Positions 8,604 to 18,353 are shown, counted from the stretch's first letter. The stretch is 64,000 nt of DNA from Azospirillum brasilense (GCF_005222205.1 NZ_CP032349.1:124001-188000), one strand, 5' to 3'. Notes: generated from the sequence alone by a model not told the origin. Program-made: numbers and translations.

Positions 8604-9661
8604 GCTATCGGCTCCTAGTGTTTGTCGCCGCGCGATGCGTCTCGTTTCTTCAGCTGATCCGCAATCTCGTTGCGGTTCAGCCTGCCGGTGCTGGAACTCG
8701 GAGGAGGGCTTCACCTCGACAGAGGCACCCGACGAATCACGCAGCCATTCCCGCTTCACGCAAACACCCATTGAATGCTCCCGAACGTGCTTGGCGACTG
8801 AGATCCTCCGGCCTGCCATGGAACGGTGAGCCGGAGGTCCGCGGTCGAGTTATCCGCCGGTGGAAGGCCTTCGGCGGCGGTGTGCAGATCATGCTTCGGA
8901 GGCGGTCGTCACCCTCGACGGCGCGGCAGGGGGGTCGAGGAACGCCGAGATTGACGTCGCTGGACGAGGTCGCTGCAGAACCCGCTCTCCCGTATCCACG
9001 CCACGAAGTATCGTGCCGCATCGCCGGTCGGCCATCCGGTGTGTACCTAAGGGAGTTCCCCTACCGAGGGCCTCAGTGATGCTGCACGACAGGCGCTTCC
9101 ATGAGAGCGGCCAATTACCGAGCCACCCATGCTCGATTCCTCGCACATGCCGATGCCGGTGATCCGGGGCGCCGATTGCTGGAAAATGCGCCCTTGCGGG
9201 AAACTGACGGCGTCGACGTTCCAGTGTGCGGGCCGGTGCTCTCCGCAAACACATCTTGTGGCTCGACCGGCTGCGACTGAGGGGACCGAACGGGACCCGC
9301 GACGAGTTTCACCTCGCAGCCGCCGCCCAGAACCTTCGCAAGTGGCCATCTTCGCAAAGGCGGTGTTGTTCCGACCAGGGACACCGTATCTCAGCCCGTC
9401 ATTCTCCTGAGCATGTCGAGACGCACGTGACGGGCGCCTGCGGGACGGGCGCCGCATCCCTTCCCGGATCGTTGTCACCGTGGCCGGCAGGACCCGCGCG
9501 CCACGGCGGAATTTTGGCGATGCAATGGCGCGCTTCACATCGACGCCCACATCTTTGCAGACATGCTCGCGAGTCCCCGGCCAACCGGAGCACTCCATGG
9601 TGACGGGCTCGTGCCTGCCGCGGCGCCCCTTGGTCGAGACAATCCACCCGGAGGAGACACC
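8604..9661. other. Non-coding and decayed stretch before the RTX gene
   Basis: About 1 kb with several short open frames on both strands, none with convincing protein character apart from one transposase fragment (9226-9345). The frame extending upstream of the PEBP start to 8819 has no ribosome binding site and looks fortuitous. The last 60 bases hold the ribosome binding site of the RTX gene (CCCGGAGGAGACACC). Confidence 0.5.
9226..9345 (+). pseudogene. C-terminal transposase fragment (IS5/IS1182-like)
   Basis: The frame reads LRKHILWLDRLRLRGPNG, then TRDEFHLAAAAQNLRKW, the conserved C-terminal block of transposases ending FAHLKRxLRLDRLRLRG...AQNLRK. A diverged relative of the same block lies on the minus strand near 28.75-28.95 kb. 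No start, catalytic domain or IS ends remain here. Confidence 0.6.
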
Positions 9662-11643
9662 ATGTCGCACGGAGCAACGCCGCAGACCACCGAAACAGCC
9701 AACCTCCAGGGCGGCGCCTGGCAGTTCGTCGACAAATCGCCGGACGTGAGCGGCCTGATGCTGATGAACGTCCAGAAGGACAACAAGGAACAGGTCGCCT
9801 ACACAGCGACATTCGACGATATGGCCCCCGTCGCGGTGAAAGTCTCCCAACTCGCCACCAACGCGCAGCACCTGTACGTCTATGCCAACCCCACCGTGAT
9901 CAATGGGACGGGCAAGGAATGGACCGGCATGCAGACCAGCCTGGTCTCCAGCAACCACGTCGCCGCCGACGGCGTCCATCCGCCGTTCGCCCACTTCCAT
10001 GAAAAAGAACCCGCGACGCCGAACTGGACCACCCCGACGCTCGGCCCCTTCACCGTCATCGGCGGCGGCAACAGCACCAAAGGCGTCGTCCCTGGCGGCC
10101 CGCACGGGCTGACCGGCGCGGACGAGTTGTACGCCAATGGAACGCTCGGCGCGGGCGAAACGGCACAGTTCCAGAACCTGGGCATCCACCAGTTTCCCTA
10201 TTCGGTGAACCAGGGACAGGCGCAGGGCGGCGAGTTCTACATCGTCCACACGCCCAACCACCTGCCCATCCACACCAGCCTCACCTACGCCATGCCGAGC
10301 CTGCAATCGGTCACCGAGGGCGACGGGAACGACAACGGCCTCACCGGCAACGCCAACAACAACCTGCTGTTCGGTTATGGCGGCAACGACGGTCTCTTCG
10401 GGGGCTCGGCCGCGACGTGCTGGCGGGCGGCACCGGGTTCGACCTCCTGAAGGGCGAAGAGGGCGACGACTGGCTGTTCGGCGGCGCCAACGAGGACACC
10501 CTGGTGGGCGGCAAGGGCAAGGACCTGCTGGACGGCGGGGCCGGCAAGGACGTCGCCTCTTATGAGGGCGAGGAGGCGGCTGTAACCGTCAACCTGTCGG
10601 GGCCGATGACGGCCGGGTTCGTCACGGCGAAAGTGGGCGGTGTCGACGAGGACATCCTGGTCAACATCGAGGACATCTGGGGCGGGCTCGGCGACGATGC
10701 GCTCACCGGCGACGCCAAGGACAATTTCCTCAAGGGTGGCATCGGTGCCGACACCCTCAGCGGCGGCGACGGCAACGACCGCCTGCAGGGCGATCCCGGC
10801 AAGGACGTCCTGAACGGCGGCTTCGGCACGGACTACGCGGTGTTTTCGGACAATCTGTCCGCGTATGAGATCAAGACCACTGGCACCGAGACGACCGTGA
10901 GTTACAAATCCGACGCCGGGAACGTGGACGTTCTGTCCGGGGTCGAGTTCCTGTCCTTCGCCGACCAGACGATCGCGACGCCGAAAGACCCTTCTGCCAA
11001 CGCTCCCTTCGTGCCCGACCCGAACCCGCCCGCCAAGGCGCCTCCGGGGTCGAACATGATCAACGGCACGGCGGGGAACGACCCCAGCCTGACCGGCACC
11101 GGCAACGCCGACGGCATCCTGGCGGGCGGCGGCAACGACACGGTTGACGGCAAGGGCGGGGACGACTTCGTATCGGGCGGTGACGGCAACGACGTGATCC
11201 AGGGCGGCACGGGATACGACCTGATCCGCGGTGGCCAGGGGCAGGACACGATCCATGGCGGCCCGGGAGCCGACATCATCTACGCGGACTCCGGGAACGA
11301 CCAGGTCTGGGGCGACGGGGGGGCGGACCAGCTCTGGGGCGGGCTCGGCGCCGACACGCTGAACGGTGGTGACGACGACGACCTCATCGTCGGCGAGAAG
11401 GGTAACGACCTGCTCAACGGCGGGGCCGGGGTGGACGTGTTTGGGTTCTGGCCAGGCGACGGCAAGGACACGGTGACTGGGTTCGAGACCGGCGATAGCT
11501 TGGTCTTCAAGAATTTGACCGCCGCCGACGTCGCCGTCACCATGAGCGGCAGCAACACCGTCTTTACCTGGGCCACCGGCAGCGTAACGGTCAACGCAAC
11601 GAGCGGCATGGCTGAGGGAACCGACTACTTCTTCGTCGGGTAG
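9662..11643 (+). pseudogene. RTX (hemolysin-type) calcium-binding protein, broken by a frameshift
   Basis: The start at 9662 follows CCCGGAGGAGACACC. Residues 1-220 are a unique N-terminal region, not recognised, with THGADELY-type beta sequence and HFHEKEP. From about residue 225 RTX nonapeptides begin (GNDNGLTGN, GYGGNDGLFGG). At the G-run 10400-10404 one G appears to be missing: the next frame continues seamlessly as GRDVLAGGTGFDLLKGEEGD and carries over ten more GGxGxD repeats to a stop at 11643, ending in the usual type I secretion-like tail VFGFWPGDGKDTVTGFETGD. Read with one added base it is about 660 residues. Either a real mutation or a homopolymer sequencing error. No type I secretion genes are in the window. 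Confidence 0.8.
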
Positions 11644-11728
11644 GGCCATCCTGTTCCACCGCTTCGGCCACCCACAGGCCGTCGCCGATCCGCTCCAGGG
11701 GAAGCCGATGTGAGCCAGCCAGCACTAA

Positions 11729-13033
11729 CAGGGTGCGGAAAAAGGGCTGTGCACGGGCGGTTGGTCGTGATTCTTTTCGGTTGAGAAGAACGCGACCGAC
11801 GAGGGGACGATGCGGGGTTCGGACGAACGCAGCGAGGGTCTGTTCAGCTACGTGAGCTGCGAGGCGCGGGTTCCAGCCAACCACCCGCTGCGAGCGATCC
11901 GGGCCATCGTGGACGAGGCGCTGGAGGTGATGTCGCCGGCGTTCGAGGGGCTGTACTCCAAGATCGGGCGCCCCTCGATCCCGCCGGAGAAGCTGCTGCG
12001 GGCGCTGCTGCTCCAGGCCTTCTACTCGGTGCGCTCGGAACGCCAGTTGATGGAGCAGCTCGATTACAACCTGCTGTTCCGCTGGTTCGTCGGCCTGTCC
12101 ATGGACGCCCCGGTGTGGGACGTCACCGTGTTCACCAAGAACCGCGAGCGTCTTCTGGCCGGCGATGTGGCGGCCAAGTTCCTGGCGACCGTGCTGGGTC
12201 AGCCGAAGGTCAAGGCGCTGCTGTCGGACGAGCATTTCTCGGTGGACGGCACGCTGATCGAAGCCTGGGCGTCGGTGAAGAGCTTCCGGCCCAAAGACGG
12301 CAGCGGCGAGCCGCCGGGGCCGGGGCGCAACGGCGAGCGCGACTTCCATGGCGAGAAGCGGTCCAACGAGACGCATGCCTCGACCAGCGATCCCGAGGCG
12401 CGGCTCTACCGCAAGGGCAACGGCCAGCCGGCGAAGCTGGCCTTCATGGGCCACGCGCTGATGGAGAACCGCCACGCCCTGGTGGTGGACGTGCGGCTCA
12501 CCGCGGCCAGCGGCCTGGCCGAACGTGCGGCGGCGGTGGCCATGATCGAGGCCATCCCCGGCCGCCACCGCATCACGGTCGGCGCTGACAAGGCCTACGA
12601 CACCAAGGATTTCGTGGCGGACATGCGCGACTTGGGCGTGGCTCCGCATGTTGCCCGAAATACCAGCAACCGCCGCTCGGCGATCGACGGCCGGACCACC
12701 CGCCATCCCGGCTACGCCGTCAGCCTGCGGGTCCGCAAGCGGATCGAAGAGGTCTTTGGCTGGATCAAGGGAGCCGGCTTGCGCAAGACGCGCCATTGCG
12801 GAGCAGCCCGTGTCGGTTGGATGTTCACCCTAACCGCCACCGCTTACAACCTGATCCGCCTGCCCAAGCTGCTGGCTGCGGCATAATCACGCCCGCAATC
12901 CGCCTGAACGGCGGTTCTGGGAGCCTCGGAGCGAGGAAAAACGCTCCGTCCCGACCAAATCGCCCGCTGAAACCCGCATTCTCAGCCTCAGCGGAGGAAA
13001 AAGGCCGGAATATGTTCGTTTTTCCGCACCCTG
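11729..13033 (+). mobile_element. Intact IS5-family insertion sequence
   Basis: 1305 bp with perfect 15-bp inverted ends, CAGGGTGCGGAAAAA at 11729-11743 and its complement at 13019-13033. A 4-bp direct duplication CTAA flanks it (11725-11728 and 13034-13037), matching the YTAR target of IS5-type elements. The single transposase gene is uninterrupted. With intact ends, gene and target duplication it is probably a recent and possibly active insertion, just 85 bp after the RTX frame. Confidence 0.92.
11810..12886 (+). CDS. IS5-family DDE transposase
   Basis: 358 residues. The N-terminal part (residues 1-110) carries the helix-rich DUF772-type region with RPSIPPEKLLRALLLQ and SERQLMEQL. The DDE catalytic domain follows: DEHFSVDGTLIEAW gives the first Asp, TVGADKAYDT the second, and RKRIEEVFGWIKG the Glu, close to RHCGAARVGWMFTLTATAYN at the end. 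The start at 11810 follows GACGAGGGGACG. Full length for the group and free of stops, so presumably functional. Confidence 0.93.
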   Translation: MRGSDERSEGLFSYVSCEARVPANHPLRAIRAIVDEALEVMSPAFEGLYSKIGRPSIPPEKLLRALLLQAFYSVRSERQLMEQLDYNLLFRWFVGLSMDAPVWDVTVFTKNRERLLAGDVAAKFLATVLGQPKVKALLSDEHFSVDGTLIEAWASVKSFRPKDGSGEPPGPGRNGERDFHGEKRSNETHASTSDPEARLYRKGNGQPAKLAFMGHALMENRHALVVDVRLTAASGLAERAAAVAMIEAIPGRHRITVGADKAYDTKDFVADMRDLGVAPHVARNTSNRRSAIDGRTTRHPGYAVSLRVRKRIEEVFGWIKGAGLRKTRHCGAARVGWMFTLTATAYNLIRLPKLLAAA

Positions 13034-13087
13034 CTAACGGCGGTCCGAAGAGCTCTGTTGCAAACTCTTTCTGTAGGGGGGCACTGC

Positions 13088-13180
13088 ACAAAACTGCGCA
13101 CATTGTCCGGGATATGAAGACGCGGCATGAACGTGAGCTCCGCCGCGCTCCAGCGCTGCTTTTCGCCCTTTCGCGACAGC
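13088..13180 (+). repeat. Dispersed repeat, copy 1 of 3
   Basis: Shares the core GCGCAxATTGTCCGGGATxTG and a following stretch beginning ATGAACGTGAGCTCCGCCGC with copies at 29069-29167 (minus) and 39551-39637 (plus). The shared part ends at TCGCGACAGC. Each copy opens a frame M(N/K)(V/L)SSAALQ, so it may be the 5' end of an unidentified mobile element. This copy lacks the CACTACACGAAAG head seen in the other two. Confidence 0.6.
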
Positions 13181-13209
13181 GGCCGGATAGCCCGGCCGCT
13201 CCTTTTCGC

Positions 13210-13239
13210 GACACTCTGATTGGCCTGGATCAGAGTGTC
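13210..13239. other. Perfect 11-bp hairpin
   Basis: GACACTCTGAT at 13210-13220 pairs with ATCAGAGTGTC at 13229-13239 around an 8-base loop. No T-run follows, so it is not a classical intrinsic terminator. It lies between the dispersed repeat and the TetR gene; the gap 13034-13401 holds no other feature. Confidence 0.5.
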
Positions 13240-13373
13240 CGCTTTGGCACCCTTTGACGGACACGGGCGTCACGTTTTCACTGTTGCGCTCTGCCGACAG
13301 GCGGAAGCGGATGGCCAAGTTATCGGCCTGCTACCGGAATCAGGGACGTATCATGTGGAATCAAATAGACAGG

Positions 13374-13396
13374 GCATTCTAAAATAAGCATTCTAA
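13374..13396 (+). promoter_or_regulatory. Direct repeat GCATTCTAA before the TetR gene
   Basis: GCATTCTAA occurs at 13374-13382 and again at 13388-13396 in an AT-rich patch that ends 5 bases before the TetR start codon. The position suggests an operator or promoter element for autoregulation. There is little room for a ribosome binding site, so the mRNA may have a very short leader. Confidence 0.4.
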
Positions 13397-13401
13397 TTGG
13401 C

Positions 13402-14055
13402 ATGGTGAGAACGGCACGCTTTTTCGAGAACGACTTCATTGACGCTGCGATGGTGCTGGTTGCCGAGGGTGGCCCCGCCGCCGCGACCATGCAGGCGATC
13501 GCCCGACGGGTGGGCGCTCCGACGGGGTCGATCTATCATCGCTTCGAATCCCGCGCGGCCGTCCTCGGCACGGCTTGGAACACCGCTTACGCATCATTCG
13601 TCAGGACCCTGGCCCCTCTGCTTCGCAAGGGCTGTCCGCGCGAGGCGGCCATGGCTATCCTTCCCTGGTGCAGGGAGAACGAACATCGTGCCCGATTCCT
13701 GCTCCTGAATGAGCCGGCCGCCCTGTTCGAGGACAGTTCGCCCCCGGAACCGCTGCGGAAGATGCTGGAAGACCTGGAAGACGAGTTCGACAGTGCCTTC
13801 CATTCCTGCGTCGCGGCTTGCGGAGACGGGACGGTCGGCGATGAGCCGCTGGCACGGGCCAAGTTCCTGATCTTCGACGCGCCGATCGCCATTCTCCGCC
13901 CCCACCTTTCCAGGGGCGCTCCGCTCCCGTCCTTCGCTGAACGAATGATTGCCGACCTTCATACCGGGATGCCGATCGCCGGCATGCCCAAGGCCGTCAG
14001 GCGGTCGCCGCAGGACGCCGATATCCTCTCCCCCGTGATTCAGGACAATCAATGA
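13402..14055 (+). CDS. TetR family transcriptional regulator
   Basis: 217 residues. The N-terminal HTH is clear: FIDAAMVLVAEGGPAAATMQ, AIARRVGAPTGSIYHRFESR, about residues 12-55. The C-terminal ligand domain is not assignable to a named subfamily. Its stop overlaps the start of the methionine aminopeptidase gene by 4 bases (ATGA), so the two form a translationally coupled pair. TetR proteins are normally repressors released by a small molecule; what that is here is unknown. Confidence 0.85.
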   Translation: MVRTARFFENDFIDAAMVLVAEGGPAAATMQAIARRVGAPTGSIYHRFESRAAVLGTAWNTAYASFVRTLAPLLRKGCPREAAMAILPWCRENEHRARFLLLNEPAALFEDSSPPEPLRKMLEDLEDEFDSAFHSCVAACGDGTVGDEPLARAKFLIFDAPIAILRPHLSRGAPLPSFAERMIADLHTGMPIAGMPKAVRRSPQDADILSPVIQDNQ

Positions 14056-14858
14056 CCGAAGCGACCGAACACCGAAGCATAAAGCTGCACGCTCCGGAGG
14101 ATTTCGCCGGGATGCGTGCCGCCGGTCGGTTGGCTGCATCGACATTGGACATGATCACCGGGCATGTCAGGGCGGGGATCACCACAGCGGAGCTTGACCG
14201 CCTCTGCCACGAGTACATCGTTGACCACAGGGCGACGCCTGCCTCGCTGGGCTACCGCGGCTATTCCCATGCGACCTGCATCTCGGTCAACCATGTCGTC
14301 TGCCACGGCATACCCGGCGACAGGAGACTGGCGGAGGGCGACATCCTCAACATCGACTTGGCGGTGATCGTCGACGGCTGGCATGGCGACAGCAGCCGCA
14401 TGTATGGGGTCGGCAAGCTCGGCCTACGCGCCAAGCGCCTTATCGACGTGACGTACGAGGCGATGATGCGCGGTATCGAAGCCATTCGACCCGGTGCAAC
14501 GGTGGGAGATATTGGCTTCGCTATGCAGCGCTATGTGCAGGCGGAGCGCTTCACCGTCGTTCGTGACTTCTGTGGCCACGGCTTAGGCCGCATTTACCAC
14601 GATGCACCGGACGTGCTGAATTACGGCCGGCCAGGGGAAGGACCGAAACTGCAGCCGGGGATGTTTCTGACCGTTGAACCAATGGTGAACGCTGGCCGGC
14701 CGGATGTGAAAATCCTCAGCGACGGGTGGACGGCTGTGAGCCGGGACCGAAGCCTTTCCGCACAGTTCGAGCACAGCGTCGGCGTCACGGAAACGGGCTG
14801 TGAAATCTTCACGCTCTCACCGAAGCAGTTCACCAAGCCGCCCTACTTGCCGTGTTGA
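14052..14858 (+). CDS. map: Type I methionine aminopeptidase
   Basis: 268 residues of the pita-bread metallopeptidase family that removes the initiator Met from nascent proteins. All five metal ligands are visible: Asp102 (NIDLAV), Asp113 (HGDSSR), His176 (GHGLG), Glu209 (TVEPM) and Glu240 (QFEHS); His83-type residues precede them in NHVVCHGIP. There is no N-terminal zinc finger, as in bacterial type Ia enzymes. The overlap with a TetR gene is unusual for the housekeeping copy, so this is probably an additional, regulated map. The C-terminal few residues (LPC) may come from adjoining IS701 DNA. Confidence 0.88.
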   Translation: MTEATEHRSIKLHAPEDFAGMRAAGRLAASTLDMITGHVRAGITTAELDRLCHEYIVDHRATPASLGYRGYSHATCISVNHVVCHGIPGDRRLAEGDILNIDLAVIVDGWHGDSSRMYGVGKLGLRAKRLIDVTYEAMMRGIEAIRPGATVGDIGFAMQRYVQAERFTVVRDFCGHGLGRIYHDAPDVLNYGRPGEGPKLQPGMFLTVEPMVNAGRPDVKILSDGWTAVSRDRSLSAQFEHSVGVTETGCEIFTLSPKQFTKPPYLPC

Positions 14859-15814
14859 GCCGCCGGCGCATGGCGGCGAGAAAGGCGAGCGCCAGCATCG
14901 AGAGGGTGATGTGCCGGTACCAGCCGTGCCAGCTGCGGACCTCGTAATCGGCCAATCCGCAATCCTGCTTGGCGATCTCGAAGCATTCCTCGATCGCGCA
15001 CCGCCGGCCAGCCACCCGCGCCAGATCCGTCAAGGTGGTTTCCATTGGCCCGAAGGTGACGTAGTAAGCCTTGTCGGCGTGGTCCTTGCGGTTGCGGCGG
15101 ATCAACAGCCAGTGATCCCATGGCGGTTCCTGAAGCCGGAACAGGCGCAACCGGGCCCAGTCGTAATAGCGCTGCCCCTTGGCGCCGACGCCGGCGCTCA
15201 GTCGCTTCCAGCCATCCTCGGGCACGAGGTCGGCCAAGGCCGAGGCCTTGAGGTGGAGGAACTCGCGCTCAGCGGTCAGGACGTTGAGCACCTCGTTGCC
15301 GCGCACCGCCAGCACGTAGGCAACGGCACGCCGCATCCAGGGCCTGCGCGATTATCGCCCGCGCCATCGCCGGCTTGGTGGCGAACGCCACGTCGGCCGG
15401 GATGCGGCCCTCGCGCCGATGCGCGTCATCCAGCCAGTCCTCGGGCAGATAGAGGCGGCGGTCGATCAGTGCGTTGATACGCCCGGCGGTGCCGGAGTAT
15501 TGCCGGGACACGCCGACGGAATGCTCGCCCTTCTTGAGAAAGCCGGTCTCATCGACGATGAGCACACCATCGCGGCCGAGCTGCTCGACGACGTAGGCGC
15601 GGCACACGTCGCGGAGGTATTTGCGGGCCTGCCGACGCGGCTCGGCACGCGCGAATTCATTGGAAATGCGGCCGAACAGCTCATCGAGCCGGGACGGCCA
15701 ACCCGTCAACACATTCACGGCTGCGGTCACGGGAGCCTTCAAAAGCCATCCCGTATTGAAGTCATGTGGGTCGAGTTGTGCAATGGCAACAGCTAATGCG
15801 TGGAATTGTCCCAA
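14830..15814 (-). pseudogene. IS701-family transposase, frameshifted and deleted
   Basis: Minus-strand frames 15269-15814 and 14830-15336 together give most of an IS701 transposase: FARAEPRRQARKYLRDV, VLIVDETGFLKKGEHSVGVS, ARVAGRRCAIEECFEIAKQD and MLALAFLAAMRRRL. The segment after SRQYSGTAGR is shortened compared with the family and a frameshift lies near 15325. The 3' end runs into the end of the map gene, so the element integrated at that stop codon. Confidence 0.8.
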
Positions 15815-15820
15815 ACATCG

Positions 15821-16621
15821 TCAACGTCCCAGCGACAGCCGCTCCGCACTAGCCTTCAACGTGTCGATCATCACCTGCTGAGCCTCTTCCGTTGTGTCCG
15901 CCGGGACGACGAAGCAGATGGTAGCGATGCACCGGCCGGCCGGATCGCGGACCGGGGCAGCAAGGCAGGTGGTGAAACGGTCGACAAGCGCGGTGGTGCG
16001 GACATATTCCTGGGTACGGGCGCGGCGGATGTCCTCCAGGAACTCGTCCTGGGCGATGCGGCGGCCGTCGGGCAGGACGAAGTCATCCGGCGGAATGAAG
16101 CGCAGGATCTCGTCGGCCGACATGTGATCGACCAGCAGCCGGCCGGACGCTGTCCAGGGGATTGGCACCTTGATGCCGATCTCGGAGCTGATGCGGAACA
16201 TGCGCCGGCCTGGCTCATTCAGCACAACCAGATACTTGTCGCCTTCCAGCGTGCAGAACTGCGCCGTCTCCCCCACCGTCTCGGCGATGTGGGCGACCTC
16301 CACCCGCGCCTTGCGGATCAGGTCGACGCTGTCGAGGTAATCGCTGCCGTAGTAATGCATCGCCGGCCCGAAATAGACCGTGCCGTCGCCGTCGCGCAGC
16401 TCCAGCCAGCGCGCCTCCACCAGCGTGTTGACCAGCTCATACATGGTGGAGCGCGGGGTGCCGGTGTCGCGCGCGATGTCGGCGATGCGCGTCGGGGCGC
16501 GCCGGCTGTGCAGATGTTCCATCAACGCGATGACGCGGTCGATGCCGCGGGCACGGCCCGTCGACTTCTCTTCCATCTGCTTCTCCGACATCGGCTTCTC
16601 CGCCACGCCGCCACCCTTCAT
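15821..16621 (-). CDS. IclR family transcriptional regulator
   Basis: Up to 266 residues. Winged-helix HTH in residues 25-85 (GIDRVIALMEHLHSRRAPTR, IADIARDTGTPRSTMYELVN), then the IclR effector domain (ETVGETAQFCTLEGDKYLVV, IPWTASGRLLVDHMSADE, TTCLAAPVRDPAGR). The start could also be Met at 16591, which has GGAGAAG before it. It is divergent from the peptide-type ABC and D-aminoacylase operon and very probably controls it; paired palindromes lie in the shared gap. Confidence 0.88.
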   Translation of the reverse strand: MKGGGVAEKPMSEKQMEEKSTGRARGIDRVIALMEHLHSRRAPTRIADIARDTGTPRSTMYELVNTLVEARWLELRDGDGTVYFGPAMHYYGSDYLDSVDLIRKARVEVAHIAETVGETAQFCTLEGDKYLVVLNEPGRRMFRISSEIGIKVPIPWTASGRLLVDHMSADEILRFIPPDDFVLPDGRRIAQDEFLEDIRRARTQEYVRTTALVDRFTTCLAAPVRDPAGRCIATICFVVPADTTEEAQQVMIDTLKASAERLSLGR

Positions 16622-16689
16622 CTGATCCGTGCCCCCTGGTCGTCCTACAACCGCTTAGCACGCGGATTTTCGGCTTGCCAGCGCTCATT

Positions 16690-16752
16690 GTCCGATATAC
16701 CGTTTGCTTGTCTGGAATACAAGAATAACGTCCGATATTTCGGACAAACGGT
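16690..16752. promoter_or_regulatory. Divergent operator region for the IclR regulator
   Basis: GTCCGATATTTCGGAC at 16730-16745 is an inverted repeat of GTCCGA with a 4-base spacer. GTCCGATATACCG at 16690-16702 repeats its left half. An outer pair, ACCGTTTG (16699-16706) and CAAACGGT (16745-16752), encloses both. Size and position between the IclR gene and the operon suit IclR binding sites. Confidence 0.6.
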
Positions 16753-16766
16753 TGGGGAAGGCAAAA

Positions 16767-18353
16767 ATGACAGGGATCACGCGACGTCTGTTCAATACCG
16801 CCCTCGGTTCGGCAGTCGCTGTCGGGGGGCTTTCCACCGGTATCTCCGCCGGCATCCTGGGAACCTGGACCACGCCGGCGCAGGCCCAGCAGGGCGGCGC
16901 CTCGGTCGTCACGGTCGCCACCATCGGCGAGCCGCCGACGCTGGACCCGGTCGGCACCACGTCCGACCTCGTCAGCATCATCACCCAGCACATGTTCGAG
17001 ACGCTGTTCACCTTCGACGGCGACTGGAAGCTGGCCCCGCTGGTGGCGTCGGCCCTGCCGCAGGTGTCGGCGGACGGCAAGACCTACACCATCCCCCTGC
17101 GCAGCGGCGTCACCTTCCATGACGGCAGCACCGTCACGGCGGAGGATGTGGTCGCCTCGCTCGACCATTGGACCAAGGCCTCGCCGCGCGGCAAGACCGT
17201 CGCCCCGCTGGTGGAGAGCATCGCCGCCAAGGGTGCGGACGCCGTCGTCATTGCGCTGAAGGAGCCCTTCGCGCCGCTGACCGCGCTGCTGGCGATGAAC
17301 AACGGCGCCGCCGCCATCGTGCCGAAGTCGGTGATCGACGGGCCGGGCGCCTTGAAGTCTCTGGTCGGCACCGGTCCCTACAAGCTGCTGGAACACAAGC
17401 CCGACCAGTACATCCGGCTGGTCCGCCACGACGGCTATGCCTCTCCCACCGGCACGCCCAGCGGCTATGCCGGCAGCCGCAAGGCCGTCATCGGCGAATT
17501 GCGCTTCGTCCCGGTGCCGAACGCCGCGACCCGGGTGTCGGGCGTGCTGGCCGGCCAGTACCAGTTCGCCGACAGCCTGCCGGCGGAAACCCTGCCGCGC
17601 ATCAAGGATGCCGCCGGCGTCAAGCCGGTGATCGTCAAGCCCTTCGGCTTCCCGCTGATGATCATGAACACCAAGACCGGGGTGATGGCGAACCCGAAGG
17701 TGCGTCAGGCGGTTCTGGCGGCGCTGGAACCAAACGACATGCTGCTGGCCGGCCTCGGCGATCCCGCCTTCGTCCAGGCGGAGGGGTCGATCTACGCCCA
17801 GGGCACGCCCTATTTTGATGCGGCCAGCGCCAAGCCCTACAGCGACCATGCCGCCGGCAAGGCGAAGGATCTGCTGAAGGCGGCCGGCTACAAGGGCGAG
17901 CCGATCCGCATCATGACCTCGGTCCAGTACGAGTTCCTGTACAAGATGAGCATGGTGGCGCAGGCCCAGCTCGAAATGGCCGGCTTCAAGGTCGATCTGC
18001 AAGTGCTGGACTGGGCGACTCTGCTGCAGCGCCGCGGCGACGACAAGGGGTGGGACGCCTTCTTCACCTACCACACCTTCGTGCCGGAGCCGTCGCTGAT
18101 CACGGTGCTGAACCCGAGCTATCCCGGCTGGTGGGACAGCCCCGCCAAGCGCGAGGCGCTCGCCGCCTTCAACCGCGAGATGGACCCGGCGGCCCGCAAG
18201 GCGAAATGGGTGGCGTTGCAGACGCTGTTCTACAGCGAGGTGCCCAGCGTGAAGGTCGGCGAGTTCTACAACCTCGCCGCCAGCAGCGACAAGCTGACCG
18301 GCTACACGCCGACGCCTTGGCCGTTCTTCTGGAACACCGACCTGAAGGGCTGA
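16767..18353 (+). CDS. Peptide-type ABC transporter substrate-binding protein
   Basis: 528 residues of the DppA/OppA-like family (SBP_bac_5). The N-terminus MTGITRRLFNTALGSAVAVG with cleavage near AQAQQ looks like a Tat or Sec signal peptide (TRRLF). The body shows GEPPTLDPVGTTSDLVSIIT and YTIPLRSGVTFHDGSTVTAE, the hallmark of the family. The start at 16767 follows TTGGGGAAGGC; the frame upstream lacks support. First gene of the operon. The neighbouring D-aminoacylase suggests it binds N-acyl-D-amino acids or D-residue peptides; that is inference. Confidence 0.9.
   Translation: MTGITRRLFNTALGSAVAVGGLSTGISAGILGTWTTPAQAQQGGASVVTVATIGEPPTLDPVGTTSDLVSIITQHMFETLFTFDGDWKLAPLVASALPQVSADGKTYTIPLRSGVTFHDGSTVTAEDVVASLDHWTKASPRGKTVAPLVESIAAKGADAVVIALKEPFAPLTALLAMNNGAAAIVPKSVIDGPGALKSLVGTGPYKLLEHKPDQYIRLVRHDGYASPTGTPSGYAGSRKAVIGELRFVPVPNAATRVSGVLAGQYQFADSLPAETLPRIKDAAGVKPVIVKPFGFPLMIMNTKTGVMANPKVRQAVLAALEPNDMLLAGLGDPAFVQAEGSIYAQGTPYFDAASAKPYSDHAAGKAKDLLKAAGYKGEPIRIMTSVQYEFLYKMSMVAQAQLEMAGFKVDLQVLDWATLLQRRGDDKGWDAFFTYHTFVPEPSLITVLNPSYPGWWDSPAKREALAAFNREMDPAARKAKWVALQTLFYSEVPSVKVGEFYNLAASSDKLTGYTPTPWPFFWNTDLKG

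Noticed and set aside
10395..10425. Programmed frameshift in the RTX gene
   Set aside because: No slippery heptamer with a downstream stem or pseudoknot is evident; a one-base deletion in a G-run is the simpler explanation.
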